Origin: Planctobacterium marinum
Lineage (GTDB): Bacteria > Pseudomonadota > Gammaproteobacteria > Enterobacterales > Alteromonadaceae
Direction: 5' to 3'
NCBI RefSeq assembly: GCF_036322805.1
Contig: NZ_AP027272.1
Span: forward strand, 2,232,001-2,296,000
Length of the DNA stretch: 64,000 bases
Of the stretch, positions 38,453-46,416 are shown in pieces. The translations under genes were made by a program, and so were the position numbers. Below the pieces are notes generated by a model that saw nothing but the letters and a program-made list of their open reading frames with translations, did not search any database and was not told the origin of the DNA. Each line of letters starts with the position of its first letter. Within the stretch, counting starts at the first letter, position 1.

Positions 38453-38881
38453 ATGACAACAGAGAGCAATGACAGGGTCCATGCTACCGGCTCTTGTAAC
38501 TGCGGAGCGGTTAAATTTGAAGTGACTCAGGCGCTGGATTCTGTGTTTCTCTGCCACTGCTCTATCTGCCGAAAATCAACCGGTAGTGGCGGTATTGCTG
38601 TAACCGTTGTACCAAACGAGGAAATTAAGATAACTCAAGGGCATGCCCATATCACTCAATGGCGAAAACCCGGTCATGATTGGTTGACTAACTTTTGTGA
38701 TTGCTGCGGCTCACCGTTGCCCGGAGAAAATGATGCACAACATCAATGTATTCCTGTGGGTTTGTTAGACAGTGGCGCCGAGCAACTAGAGGTTAAACAT
38801 CATCTGTTTTCAGACTCCAAAGCGCCATGGGAGCGCATAAGCGGTCCGGGTAAAATTCACCCAGGTGAATACACCCCCTGA
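38453..38881 (+). CDS. GFA-family zinc-binding protein 1
   Basis: A 142-residue protein of the glutathione-dependent formaldehyde-activating (GFA/CENP-V) fold. Zinc-binding cysteines appear as GSCNCGAVKFEV, CHCSICRKSTGSG and NFCDCCGSPLPG. AAGGAG six bases before the ATG is a good ribosome binding site. Many GFA proteins bind glutathione adducts, but activity on formaldehyde is not established for most. Probably cotranscribed with the PhyH gene. Confidence 0.85.
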   Translation: MTTESNDRVHATGSCNCGAVKFEVTQALDSVFLCHCSICRKSTGSGGIAVTVVPNEEIKITQGHAHITQWRKPGHDWLTNFCDCCGSPLPGENDAQHQCIPVGLLDSGAEQLEVKHHLFSDSKAPWERISGPGKIHPGEYTP

Positions 38882-39000
38882 TTGATTAAAGCACAGGTTA
38901 TTGCGTAACATTGTTTTCGCATTTGAGGGGGATAACTTGTTGTTTTAAAGTGATTAAGCTTTAGAATCAGGTTTGTTTTGAAATGACTCAAGGAAGGTAT

Positions 39001-39408
39001 ATGTATCAAGGTTCTTGTTTGTGTGGTGGGATCAAAATTGAGCTCACCGGACGTATCAGCGACATCATTCATTGTCACTGCTCTTTGTGCCGTAAAAACA
39101 GTGGTACGGCTTATGCCACTAACGGCTTTATTCAGAGCGATGATCTAAAGGTGCTCGATCCGGAAAACTTATTGGGATTTTACGAGGTTAAACCCGGTAA
39201 GAAACGCCATTTTTGCAGCCGCTGTGCTTCTCCGGTATTTAGTTCCAATGCACAAAATCCAGAGCGATTGCGCTTGCGATTAGGTATTCTCGATTCTGAT
39301 ATCAGTGAAAGGCCTGGATCTCACAATTTTATGGGCTCTAAAGCCAATTGGGATGAATTAGACGCCCCTATACCCCGTTATGAAGCCTTTGAGCCTGCCA
39401 GGAGTTAG
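39001..39408 (+). CDS. GFA-family zinc-binding protein 2
   Basis: A second GFA protein of 135 residues, only distantly similar to its neighbour. The cysteine pattern is GSCLCGGIKIEL, CHCSLCRKNSGTA and HFCSRCASPVFS. I start at 39001 (MYQGSCLCGG), because AGGAAGG lies just upstream; the in-frame ATG at 38983 lacks such a site. It is 119 bases after the first GFA gene. Role unknown. Confidence 0.85.
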   Translation: MYQGSCLCGGIKIELTGRISDIIHCHCSLCRKNSGTAYATNGFIQSDDLKVLDPENLLGFYEVKPGKKRHFCSRCASPVFSSNAQNPERLRLRLGILDSDISERPGSHNFMGSKANWDELDAPIPRYEAFEPARS

Positions 39409-39415
39409 CAGGCTC
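39391..39415. terminator. hairpin between GFA2 and the PepSY gene
   Basis: GAGCCTGC (39391-39398) pairs with GCAGGCTC (39408-39415), overlapping the GFA2 stop and lying 12 bases from the convergent PepSY gene end. No T-tract, so a weak bidirectional terminator at best. Confidence 0.4.
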
Positions 39416-39426
39416 AATCGTTAGGT

Positions 39427-40542
39427 TTAAACTTGTTGTTGCGACAATGTGCTACTAACTCTTACCTTTTTAGTTTGTTTGCGTTTTCGAAACCAATAAA
39501 AATACAGTCCGGTTAGGGCAAGCCATATGGGACTCAGGCCCAAAATACACCAGATAATTTTAGTTGTGGGGCCGCCAAAATAACCGAAGTGCAGTTTGCG
39601 AAACGAATCCACAAAGACATGCATGAATCCGGCATTGCGTACATCACTTTTGTGCACTAGCTCACCTGTATCACGGTGCCAGGTTACGGTACTGGCGTAT
39701 TGGCTGGTTAACGGGTTTGAGGTGGGCACTTCACCAAAAAAGGTAATATGCCGCTCTTCTTCAAAGGGAAACACCATGTAAGTGGCACGAAAGTCGGTAA
39801 TTTGCTGCGTACTTTGCTGCCGCATGGCTTCAAAGTTTAGGTGCTGTGCGTAGATGGGCTGCTGCAATACCTGATGTTCTTCAGCGCCGTGTTCAATGGT
39901 TTCGTGCAGCACTTCCGACATATTCCACCAGGCACCAGTAAACGCCAGGATGATCAAAACGGGTGAGGAAGTAATGCCAATAAACTTATGCACGTCGCTG
40001 TAAAATATGCGACTGGCTGCTTTGACGCGCAGGGTAAATAGCTTTTTCCAAAACTGTCTATACAGGACTATGCCGCTGATCCCCAAATACAATAAAAGCA
40101 AAGCGAAAACAAAACCCAGCGCAGTGCCTGCCACGCCCAGTAAAAAAGTAAAATGCAGAGACAACAGCCAGTCGGTTAGATCATGAGTAACGGATACCGG
40201 TTGCGAGAGCGGGGTATTGTGGTACTGATCGATGTACATCTTAAACCAGTCACCTGAGCTTTTTTCAATCAGATAGGCGGTATCTGAGCGAGATTTGTCA
40301 TCAAATATTTCCCAGCTTCCCAATAAATAGTTCGGATGACTTTTTTCCACCTGTGCTATTAAGGTGTCCATGGGTTGGCGTTGGGCATCAGAGGCGACCT
40401 GGACCTGCATTTGCGCAGGTCGTAGCAGGTTGTCAATCTCCACTTTAAATACCAGGATGCTGCCTGTAATGGAGATCAACATCAAAGGGATAAATGCCAC
40501 AAGGGCACTCATTGAGTGCCACTTAAACAGTTTTTTGCGCAT
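39427..40542 (-). CDS. PepSY-associated membrane protein, siderophore-linked
   Basis: A 371-residue inner-membrane protein of the PepSY_TM family (PiuB-like), found next to siderophore receptors and thought to help reduce or release iron. Four main helices are visible: about 12-30 (ALVAFIPLMLISITGSILVF), about 135-165, about 190-215, and a C-terminal one (IIWCILGLSPIWLALTGLYF). A basic tail follows (RKRKQTKKVRVS). AGGAG lies eight bases upstream of the ATG. It is 44 bases downstream of the TonB receptor gene and shares its Fur-controlled transcript by inference. Confidence 0.85.
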   Translation of the reverse strand: MRKKLFKWHSMSALVAFIPLMLISITGSILVFKVEIDNLLRPAQMQVQVASDAQRQPMDTLIAQVEKSHPNYLLGSWEIFDDKSRSDTAYLIEKSSGDWFKMYIDQYHNTPLSQPVSVTHDLTDWLLSLHFTFLLGVAGTALGFVFALLLLYLGISGIVLYRQFWKKLFTLRVKAASRIFYSDVHKFIGITSSPVLIILAFTGAWWNMSEVLHETIEHGAEEHQVLQQPIYAQHLNFEAMRQQSTQQITDFRATYMVFPFEEERHITFFGEVPTSNPLTSQYASTVTWHRDTGELVHKSDVRNAGFMHVFVDSFRKLHFGYFGGPTTKIIWCILGLSPIWLALTGLYFYWFRKRKQTKKVRVSSTLSQQQV

Positions 40543-40586
40543 GCATAACTCCTGTAGTTAGGCACCATCCCTGGCGCCTTTCATCC

Positions 40587-42713
40587 TTAAAGTTTGTAGG
40601 TCAAGGTGGCTGAGTAGTTAGCTGGCGCACCGTAATAGCCCTGTGCCCAATACAGGCTATTCAGATATTTCTCATCGGCGACATTGTTAGCGTTAAGCGT
40701 TACCGCCAGTTGCTCATTGACTTCATAACGCAGCATCAAATCCAGCACACCGTAAGCGTCCTGGCGAGTTACAATGGTTTGCCCTGCATTGTCAAAACCG
40801 TCTGCGACAACCCCCTGAATACGAGAAATATCATCTTGCCAACGATAGTTGGCGCCGATGATTAAGCCCTCCACTTGTGGTAGGGAATAGGTAGCTGCTA
40901 CCTTGAACAACTTCTCTGGGGTATAGGCTTTAACTTGCTCATCACCTTCGATGCCGTAGCTGGTGTAGCCCAGACTGGTTTGTAAACCGGGCAGTACTTC
41001 TCCGGCGATTTCAAATTCAAAGCCATCAGAGCTTATTCCTTCAACACCGATATAACGCTGCTCTGTTGGTGGCAGGTCAGCCGTTGCCGGGTCGGTTACT
41101 GCAACGTTGTTTTGTACTACGTCAAACCAGGCAAAACTGGCGATGAGTTTATCGCTGAACAGCTGCGACTTAATACCCAGCTCTTTGCTCTCGCCGGTAA
41201 TCGGCTTTAACGGCTGATTGTTGATATCCAGTTCAGTTTGGCCTAAAAAGGTTTCGGTGTAGCTGGCGTAAACCATGGTGTTGTCTGTTACATCGTAAAC
41301 CAAACCGAGATAGGGGATGAATTCGTCATCGTCGGTGTTTTGTGAGGCTCCGTAGGAGTCGCCCGTAACCTGCCAATCGTTTTGTCGGCCTCCCAGCAAG
41401 GCAGTAAATTGTTCACTTAAATGCAATCGAGTTGAAAAATAAACGGCTCGCTGTTCCCGCTCTACATCAGAGCCTGTCAGGCCATCATCGTATACTGGTG
41501 CGATGGTATTGCCGTTGAGATCTGTAATACCATCCCAGTTCAGCAAGGAGGGCATGGCAGGAAAACCATTTTCGTAGTCGTACAGTGAGGTTTCCGCGAA
41601 ATCCATTGTGGAGTGATTGATGCCCACCACAAACTCGTGCTCCTGTCCCCACAGTGAAAAACCACCGGTTAAAAACATATCAAACAGGTTGTGCTTGTCA
41701 TCGTTGTCGTACTCGCTGGCATAACCCGTCAGGCCTAATCCTGTTTCGCGTTCAGGTGTGCCGTATACGTAAAATAATTCCGTATCTTCATTGGTGGATT
41801 TATGGGAATAAGTGGCGCGCAATTGCCAATCATTGGCAAAATAATGCTTTAGCTCCAATACTGTGTCGGACTGGCGAATATTCCAATAGGACCAATCGGC
41901 AGAGGTATTAATGGCCTGGTCAAAATCTGTGGCTGTGCCGTCAGTATAATAGAGTGGGTTAGCCCCCCATATTACGCTGTCTGTTTGAGAATCATTGATA
42001 CTGTGGCTCAAAGAAAGCGTGCTGTTCTCACCGATTTGTTGCTGTAAAAACAGGTAGTAAGCGGCTTTGTCTTTGTCGTAGCGGTCCAGGTAAGACTCAT
42101 TGCGCTGCTCTACAACAACCGCGCGCGCTGCCAAAGTATCTGTTAAATGGTAAGTACCATCCAGCTCCAGGCGCTGGCTATTCCAGCTACCCAAGGTTAC
42201 CGTAGAATCTAGCGAGTTATGCGCACCGGGACGCTTACGAATAAAGTTTACGGTAGCAGAGGGATTACCAACGCCCGTCATAATGCCGTTAGCACCGCGG
42301 ATCACTTCAACGCGTTCGTAAATGGCAGTGTCCATTTCACCATGGTTATTATCTCGGGTCAGTGGCAAGCCAACGCCGTCAACCTGAAAATTAGAGATAT
42401 TAAAACCTCTGGCGGTGTAATAGGTTCGGTCGGTTTCAATGCGCTCTACATGCACCCCTGTGGCGGTATCCAAAACCTGATTAATACTGTTTAGTTGGAA
42501 ATCATTCACTTGTGCTGCAGTGATAACGGATACTGATTGGGGAATTTCAAGAATAGACAAATCCAATTTCGATGCGCCACTGGCGTCATGGGCACCATAA
42601 CCTTCGATGTAAGAGCCTTTTACTTCAATAGTTTCAATCGCTGCATCTTCGGCTAATGCGGCAGTAGCAAAACTAACTGCAATAAAAACAGGAGATAGAG
42701 GTAAACGTTTCAT
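40587..42713 (-). CDS. TonB-dependent siderophore receptor
   Basis: An outer-membrane ferric-siderophore receptor of 708 residues. A signal peptide (MKRLPLSPVFIAVSFATAAL, cleaved near AEDAA) precedes a plug domain with IPQSVSVITAAQVNDF, TYYTARGFNISNFQVDGV and YERVEVIRGANGIMTGVGNP, typical of FhuE/FpvA-type ferric-hydroxamate or mixed receptors. The barrel ends in LNANNVADEKYL and a terminal aromatic-rich strand (YSATLTYKL). A Fur-box-like site lies about 90 bases upstream. The PepSY gene follows. The exact siderophore cannot be told. Confidence 0.9.
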   Translation of the reverse strand: MKRLPLSPVFIAVSFATAALAEDAAIETIEVKGSYIEGYGAHDASGASKLDLSILEIPQSVSVITAAQVNDFQLNSINQVLDTATGVHVERIETDRTYYTARGFNISNFQVDGVGLPLTRDNNHGEMDTAIYERVEVIRGANGIMTGVGNPSATVNFIRKRPGAHNSLDSTVTLGSWNSQRLELDGTYHLTDTLAARAVVVEQRNESYLDRYDKDKAAYYLFLQQQIGENSTLSLSHSINDSQTDSVIWGANPLYYTDGTATDFDQAINTSADWSYWNIRQSDTVLELKHYFANDWQLRATYSHKSTNEDTELFYVYGTPERETGLGLTGYASEYDNDDKHNLFDMFLTGGFSLWGQEHEFVVGINHSTMDFAETSLYDYENGFPAMPSLLNWDGITDLNGNTIAPVYDDGLTGSDVEREQRAVYFSTRLHLSEQFTALLGGRQNDWQVTGDSYGASQNTDDDEFIPYLGLVYDVTDNTMVYASYTETFLGQTELDINNQPLKPITGESKELGIKSQLFSDKLIASFAWFDVVQNNVAVTDPATADLPPTEQRYIGVEGISSDGFEFEIAGEVLPGLQTSLGYTSYGIEGDEQVKAYTPEKLFKVAATYSLPQVEGLIIGANYRWQDDISRIQGVVADGFDNAGQTIVTRQDAYGVLDLMLRYEVNEQLAVTLNANNVADEKYLNSLYWAQGYYGAPANYSATLTYKL

Positions 42714-42795
42714 TGTGTGATATCCATAAGTGTTTTTTTGAGTGAAAAAACAAGGGAAGGTCCCAAGAGGCGGGCAAGATATCAGTTAATAATAA

Positions 42796-42822
42796 GAATG
42801 TAAATGATAATGGTTATCAATA
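42796..42822 (-). promoter_or_regulatory. Fur-box-like operator
   Basis: AATGATAATGGTTATCAAT contains the inverted pair TGATAA-TGG-TTATCA (42805-42819), a close match to the Fur consensus built from GATAAT hexamers. It lies about 90 bases before the siderophore receptor start, in the right place for iron-dependent repression. Confidence 0.65.
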
Positions 42823-42852
42823 AGATTGGCTTCGAGTCTAAAGTAAGCTAAT

Positions 42853-43302
42853 TTACTTCTCCAGGGAATCTACGTAGTTTGCGAAGTCCTCTGTATAAAA
42901 TTGTTTCACCATGGGCCAACAGTCAGCAAAATACTGGCGCTCCATCGTGGCCAGCATACGTCTTTTGTAGGCATCCATAACTTGTTGCGAAATTCGGCAC
43001 TCTTTGTGTTTTAGATAAACTAGCTCGTAAAGCTGAAAGTTCCTGCGCACAAACATCTCCAGTCGCCATCTGTCAGCTTGATTAATGGTTAAGCCGTTGT
43101 CCAGTTTGTCCAGTATCTCGGGAAGAGGTGAATTAATATTGTCTTCAAAAAGGTGAATACTGCGTTCCAGCAGAGCCTGAATGGAATTGTTCCGCACTTC
43201 TTTGGTGTTTTGCCGGATTTGATAGCCAAGATAAGCGAGGGTGATCACCACTGCGATGCCACCGACAAAATCACCAAAGTTTCCCAACATTTCAAAATTC
43301 AT
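42853..43302 (-). CDS. small membrane protein of unknown function
   Basis: A 149-residue protein. The N-terminal half-page motif NFGDFVGGIAVVITLAYLGY (about residues 8-27) is one transmembrane helix, followed by QIRQNTKEVRNNSIQALLER. The rest is soluble and helical with conserved-looking aromatic residues (RRNFQLYELVYLKHK). This arrangement recurs in marine proteobacterial proteins of unknown role. No neighbour explains it; it is probably monocistronic. Confidence 0.65.
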   Translation of the reverse strand: MNFEMLGNFGDFVGGIAVVITLAYLGYQIRQNTKEVRNNSIQALLERSIHLFEDNINSPLPEILDKLDNGLTINQADRWRLEMFVRRNFQLYELVYLKHKECRISQQVMDAYKRRMLATMERQYFADCWPMVKQFYTEDFANYVDSLEK

Positions 43303-43322
43303 GGTTAACCATCTGTGTTACT

Positions 43323-44831
43323 TTGATTATTTTCCAGTGTAGCAAAACAGACGGCTATTTCACTGATTCTGCGAAACTTGGGGGGGATTTCCATAGAAAA
43401 AACTTGATTGTTGCGGCATATCTTGGTTTATTGCCATGCGCTACCGCCATTGCCTCTAATTCAAGGGCTGGATGCGCTTTTGTCAGGGAAATAAGGAATA
43501 AATTTATCAACAATCGTCGACCCGCACTTTATTTTATTTTCGCTTCAATACTGGGTATTGCCGCACTGTTAGCGCCCATTCCACAGGATGGCTCGCTGAT
43601 TGTTCCTTTGGGCATTGCCAGTAATTTTATTAAAGACTTTGTGGGCAATTACCTCTCAGCCTTTGTAGTATATCTGTGCATTATTTCTTGTGGCGGCGCT
43701 TTGCTGTATCAAAAGAAAGGCAAACACATCCAAAACGATAATACTTTTTCCCGTATTTTTCATACCTCGCCAATATGGTCAATAATTCGCTGGGCCGGCA
43801 CCATTATGGCTATTATGGTGTGGCTGGAAATGGGACCAGAATGGCTCTGGCATGGCGACATGGGAGGCCTGGTTCTAAACGATTTACTGGTTAGTGTAAT
43901 GGTAGCCATTGGGCTAGGTTGCATCATTCTTCCATTTCTTACCGATTTTGGCCTGATGGAGTTTTTAGGCTCTTATGCTGAAAAATGGTTTCGTCGTTTG
44001 TTTACCGTACCCGGTAGAAGTGCCGTTGATGCCATTGCTTCCTGGTTAGGTGGCAGTTCGGTGGGCTTAGTGGTTACCGCTAATCAGATGCGCAGTGGTT
44101 TTTACACCCAGCGGGAAGCGGCAGTGATTGCCACTAACTTTTCTATTGTTTCTATTACCTTCGCCTTTGTTGTTGTGGATACCATGAATCTGATGGCGCA
44201 TTTTTACCTGTTTTACGCCACCTTAATTGTATCCGGTGTGGCCTGTGCCATTATCTTGCCGCGTATTCCACCCCTATCTAATAAGGCCGACACTTGCCTG
44301 GCTAAGTATCAAGCATTGGAGCCGGAAATTACCGGGACGACGCACCAGAAGGCCTGGCGCTCGGCAATGCGACGTGCAGAAAAAGCCCCTAAGCTCAGCA
44401 AAGTGGTAGAAGGCATTGGCCTGAATATTCTGGAAATCTGGTTGGGGGTTTTGCCTGCCGCTATGTTTATTGCAACTTCCGGATTATTGCTCGCAGAATA
44501 TACGCCCATATCCCAATGGCTTGCTATGCCCTTGGTGTGGGTATTAGATATGTTTTCAGTGGCTGATGCTGCGGTTGCGGGTCAGGCCATGGTGATCGGT
44601 TTTGCCGATATGTTTTTACCGGCTTTAATTGGTGCCGAACTTAGCTCTGAGGCGACGCGTTTTATCATCGCAATTCTGGCGGTGGGTCAGTTAATATTTA
44701 TGTCGGAAACCGGCGTAGTAATTCTGAAACTGGGCTTTCCGCTAAAGGTCATGGATTTGGTGATCTTGTTTATCCTGCGTACTCTGATCATCTTGCCTGT
44801 CGCAGTCGCCAGTGCCGCATTTTTGCTTTAA
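43323..44831 (+). CDS. YjiH-type nucleoside-recognition membrane protein
   Basis: A multi-spanning inner-membrane protein of the YjiH/Spore-maturation-like gate family. The conserved part begins about residue 55 (NNRRPALYFIFASILGIAAL) and has about ten helices, with WLGGSSVGLVVTANQMRSGF and VAGQAMVIGFADMFLPAL as signatures. The start is unsure. The TTG at 43323 opens the frame but has no ribosome binding site and leads a 50-residue stretch without family likeness. No ATG or GTG occurs between it and the conserved part. Transport substrate unknown. Confidence 0.75.
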   Translation: MIIFQCSKTDGYFTDSAKLGGDFHRKNLIVAAYLGLLPCATAIASNSRAGCAFVREIRNKFINNRRPALYFIFASILGIAALLAPIPQDGSLIVPLGIASNFIKDFVGNYLSAFVVYLCIISCGGALLYQKKGKHIQNDNTFSRIFHTSPIWSIIRWAGTIMAIMVWLEMGPEWLWHGDMGGLVLNDLLVSVMVAIGLGCIILPFLTDFGLMEFLGSYAEKWFRRLFTVPGRSAVDAIASWLGGSSVGLVVTANQMRSGFYTQREAAVIATNFSIVSITFAFVVVDTMNLMAHFYLFYATLIVSGVACAIILPRIPPLSNKADTCLAKYQALEPEITGTTHQKAWRSAMRRAEKAPKLSKVVEGIGLNILEIWLGVLPAAMFIATSGLLLAEYTPISQWLAMPLVWVLDMFSVADAAVAGQAMVIGFADMFLPALIGAELSSEATRFIIAILAVGQLIFMSETGVVILKLGFPLKVMDLVILFILRTLIILPVAVASAAFLL

Positions 44832-44860
44832 TTTGAGTGGTTTTGTTTCGTTTTATGGTC

Positions 44861-44892
44861 GCTCTGACATGGTCATTTGCCTGTGTCAGAGC
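44861..44892. terminator. hairpin between convergent genes
   Basis: GCTCTGACA (44861-44869) and TGTCAGAGC (44884-44892) form a perfect 9-bp stem between the YjiH-type gene and the LysR gene. No strong T-tract on either side. Confidence 0.45.
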
Positions 44893-44900
44893 CGTTCAAT

Positions 44901-45746
44901 TTACTCGCCAGAAAGATAGTTAATGACTTCCTGCATACCGCGTTTGTTAGTATCGCTCAGATAATGTATGTAGGTTTTGATTTCAATGGGCACCATTTCC
45001 AGACGGTGCATGGTACTGCCAAAACACTCCGCTATTTTATCGGGTAAAATCAAGCTGCCGCCATTACGCGCAAAATAGGATAAAGCCACCTGTATTGAGC
45101 CCGTTCTGAAATTCGCCCGGCGCACTTTTGGGTACTGTTTTTCGATGGCTTCGGAGGATTTTACCCCCCAGTCGATATGGATATATTGCTCCAGTGCGTC
45201 TTCCACACTTTGGCTTTTATCGCTGTATAGGGCCAGTGATGAGGTGAGAATACAATCGCTTACCACGTCATCGGATTTAATGGGCTCGAGGCTAAAGGCC
45301 AAATCGATAAGTCGTTCGTGTAGCAAGCGCACCATTGATTCGTTATTAATAACTTCAGCGCGTACCGTCAAATCCGAGAATTGATTTTGGATATCCGGTA
45401 GCTCATCTTGTAGAAATAACTCCCAGGCGTTGGGAGTGCCGGAGATCACAATGTGTTGAATTTCGGCATCATTTAAGGAGCGTCTGGCTTCGCCTAAGGT
45501 ATGGCTGAGATTTTCAGCAAATGGTAATAGCTTTTCACCTGCCGGGGTAAGCTTAATACTGTTGCGCTGACGAATAAACAGCGCAGTATTGAAGTATTCT
45601 TCCAGCTGTTTAATGCGGGCGCTAACGGCCGATTGGGTTAAATATAAGTTTTCTGCCGCTTTGCCAAAATGGCGTGTGCGGGCGACTTCAATAAAGGTGT
45701 TTAAAAAGCGTATATCCATTGCATCAAACATCTCAAACCTTTTCAT
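44901..45746 (-). CDS. HdfR-like LysR-family regulator
   Basis: A LysR-type regulator of 281 residues resembling HdfR, which represses flagellar flhDC in enterics. The helix-turn-helix reads MDIRFLNTFIEVARTRHFGK then AAENLYLTQSAVSARIKQLE, very close to HdfR's opening. The start at 45746 (MKRFEMFDAMDIRF) has GAGG nine bases upstream; the frame continues to 45803 without support, and the ATG at 45719 gives the enteric-like N-terminus. Target genes here are unknown. Confidence 0.85.
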   Translation of the reverse strand: MKRFEMFDAMDIRFLNTFIEVARTRHFGKAAENLYLTQSAVSARIKQLEEYFNTALFIRQRNSIKLTPAGEKLLPFAENLSHTLGEARRSLNDAEIQHIVISGTPNAWELFLQDELPDIQNQFSDLTVRAEVINNESMVRLLHERLIDLAFSLEPIKSDDVVSDCILTSSLALYSDKSQSVEDALEQYIHIDWGVKSSEAIEKQYPKVRRANFRTGSIQVALSYFARNGGSLILPDKIAECFGSTMHRLEMVPIEIKTYIHYLSDTNKRGMQEVINYLSGE

Positions 45747-45786
45747 GTGTTGATACCTCGGATCGCCCGGAATTACAAGTTGAACA

Positions 45787-45815
45787 AAACAAATGGGTGT
45801 CAAAGACGCCCATTT
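45787..45815 (-). terminator. terminator of the two-small-gene unit
   Basis: AAATGGGTGT (45791-45800) pairs with ACGCCCATTT (45806-45815), nine of ten positions plus one wobble. On the minus strand a T-rich tail follows. It lies 25 bases after the stop of the 76-residue exported protein gene. Confidence 0.65.
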
Positions 45816-45839
45816 CTGTTTAAAAAATATTAATGCAGA

Positions 45840-46070
45840 CTATTTTTTCGGCAGTTTTTGAATGGGCGCGTAGCCCTCTGCTTCCAGCTCTGCATTCACA
45901 CACTCCAGCAACCAGGCTGATAGTAATGCGCTACCAATCTGTTCGTCGGCTGCCATGTCTTTGCAGTAGCCGATCACTTCGCTGATTAAATCTTTAGGGG
46001 CTTTTTCGGTTTCGTTGGCATTGGCTTGCACAGCGATTAACGAGGCCAGTAACAAGGTTTTTATATTCAT
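45840..46070 (-). CDS. small exported protein, unknown
   Basis: A 76-residue protein. The start at 46070 gives MNIKTLLLASLIAVQANANE, a signal peptide with likely cleavage after ANA, and GGTAA lies seven bases upstream. The mature part has two cysteines 21 residues apart (GYCKDMAAD and LLECVNAELE) that may form a disulfide, and ends in PIQKLPKK. It lies 16 bases after the 52-residue gene on the same strand, ahead of a shared terminator. Unknown function; its position opposite the RimK-type gene is notable. Confidence 0.65.
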   Translation of the reverse strand: MNIKTLLLASLIAVQANANETEKAPKDLISEVIGYCKDMAADEQIGSALLSAWLLECVNAELEAEGYAPIQKLPKK

Positions 46071-46086
46071 TTTGATTACCAATCAG

Positions 46087-46245
46087 TTAATTCTTTTCTT
46101 TGCGCATTTTACGAATTTTGGAACGACCATCTTTGCTTCTGATACGCGACAGGCTGCGATCTAACAAGTACAAATTTGTATTGTTTTTACGTGTCCACTG
46201 GTCGTTATCGTCTGCGGAATCGAAAGTCATTTTTGAAGTTGCCAT
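46087..46245 (-). CDS. 52-residue basic protein
   Basis: A small gene that size cut-offs would miss. It opens MATSKMTFDSADDNDQWTRK and ends SKIRKMRKEKN, with an acidic N-terminal half and a strongly basic C-terminal half (R and K in about a third of the last 25 residues). GAGAGG lies four bases before the ATG, an excellent ribosome binding site. It is followed 16 bases later by the small exported protein gene, so the two form a unit divergent from the RimK-type ligase gene. Function unknown; it could be a substrate of that ligase, which is speculation. Confidence 0.6.
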   Translation of the reverse strand: MATSKMTFDSADDNDQWTRKNNTNLYLLDRSLSRIRSKDGRSKIRKMRKEKN

Positions 46246-46416
46246 TTGCCTCTCTGGTAAATTGTTGACGGAGAAATATTGGGCTAAATTTAAACAATTG
46301 AAAAACGAATAAATTTGTTCGTAACGATAAAAAAATGTCGTTTTTGTTTGTTTTTCAAACCCTGTAAAAAGCCGGGGTTAAACACTTTTCTAATCTATAC
46401 AGGTAAAACTAATCTA

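Noticed and set aside
46100-46312. 70-codon plus-strand frame in the RimK upstream region
   Set aside because: It is the antisense shadow of the 52-residue minus-strand gene, which has the ribosome binding site.
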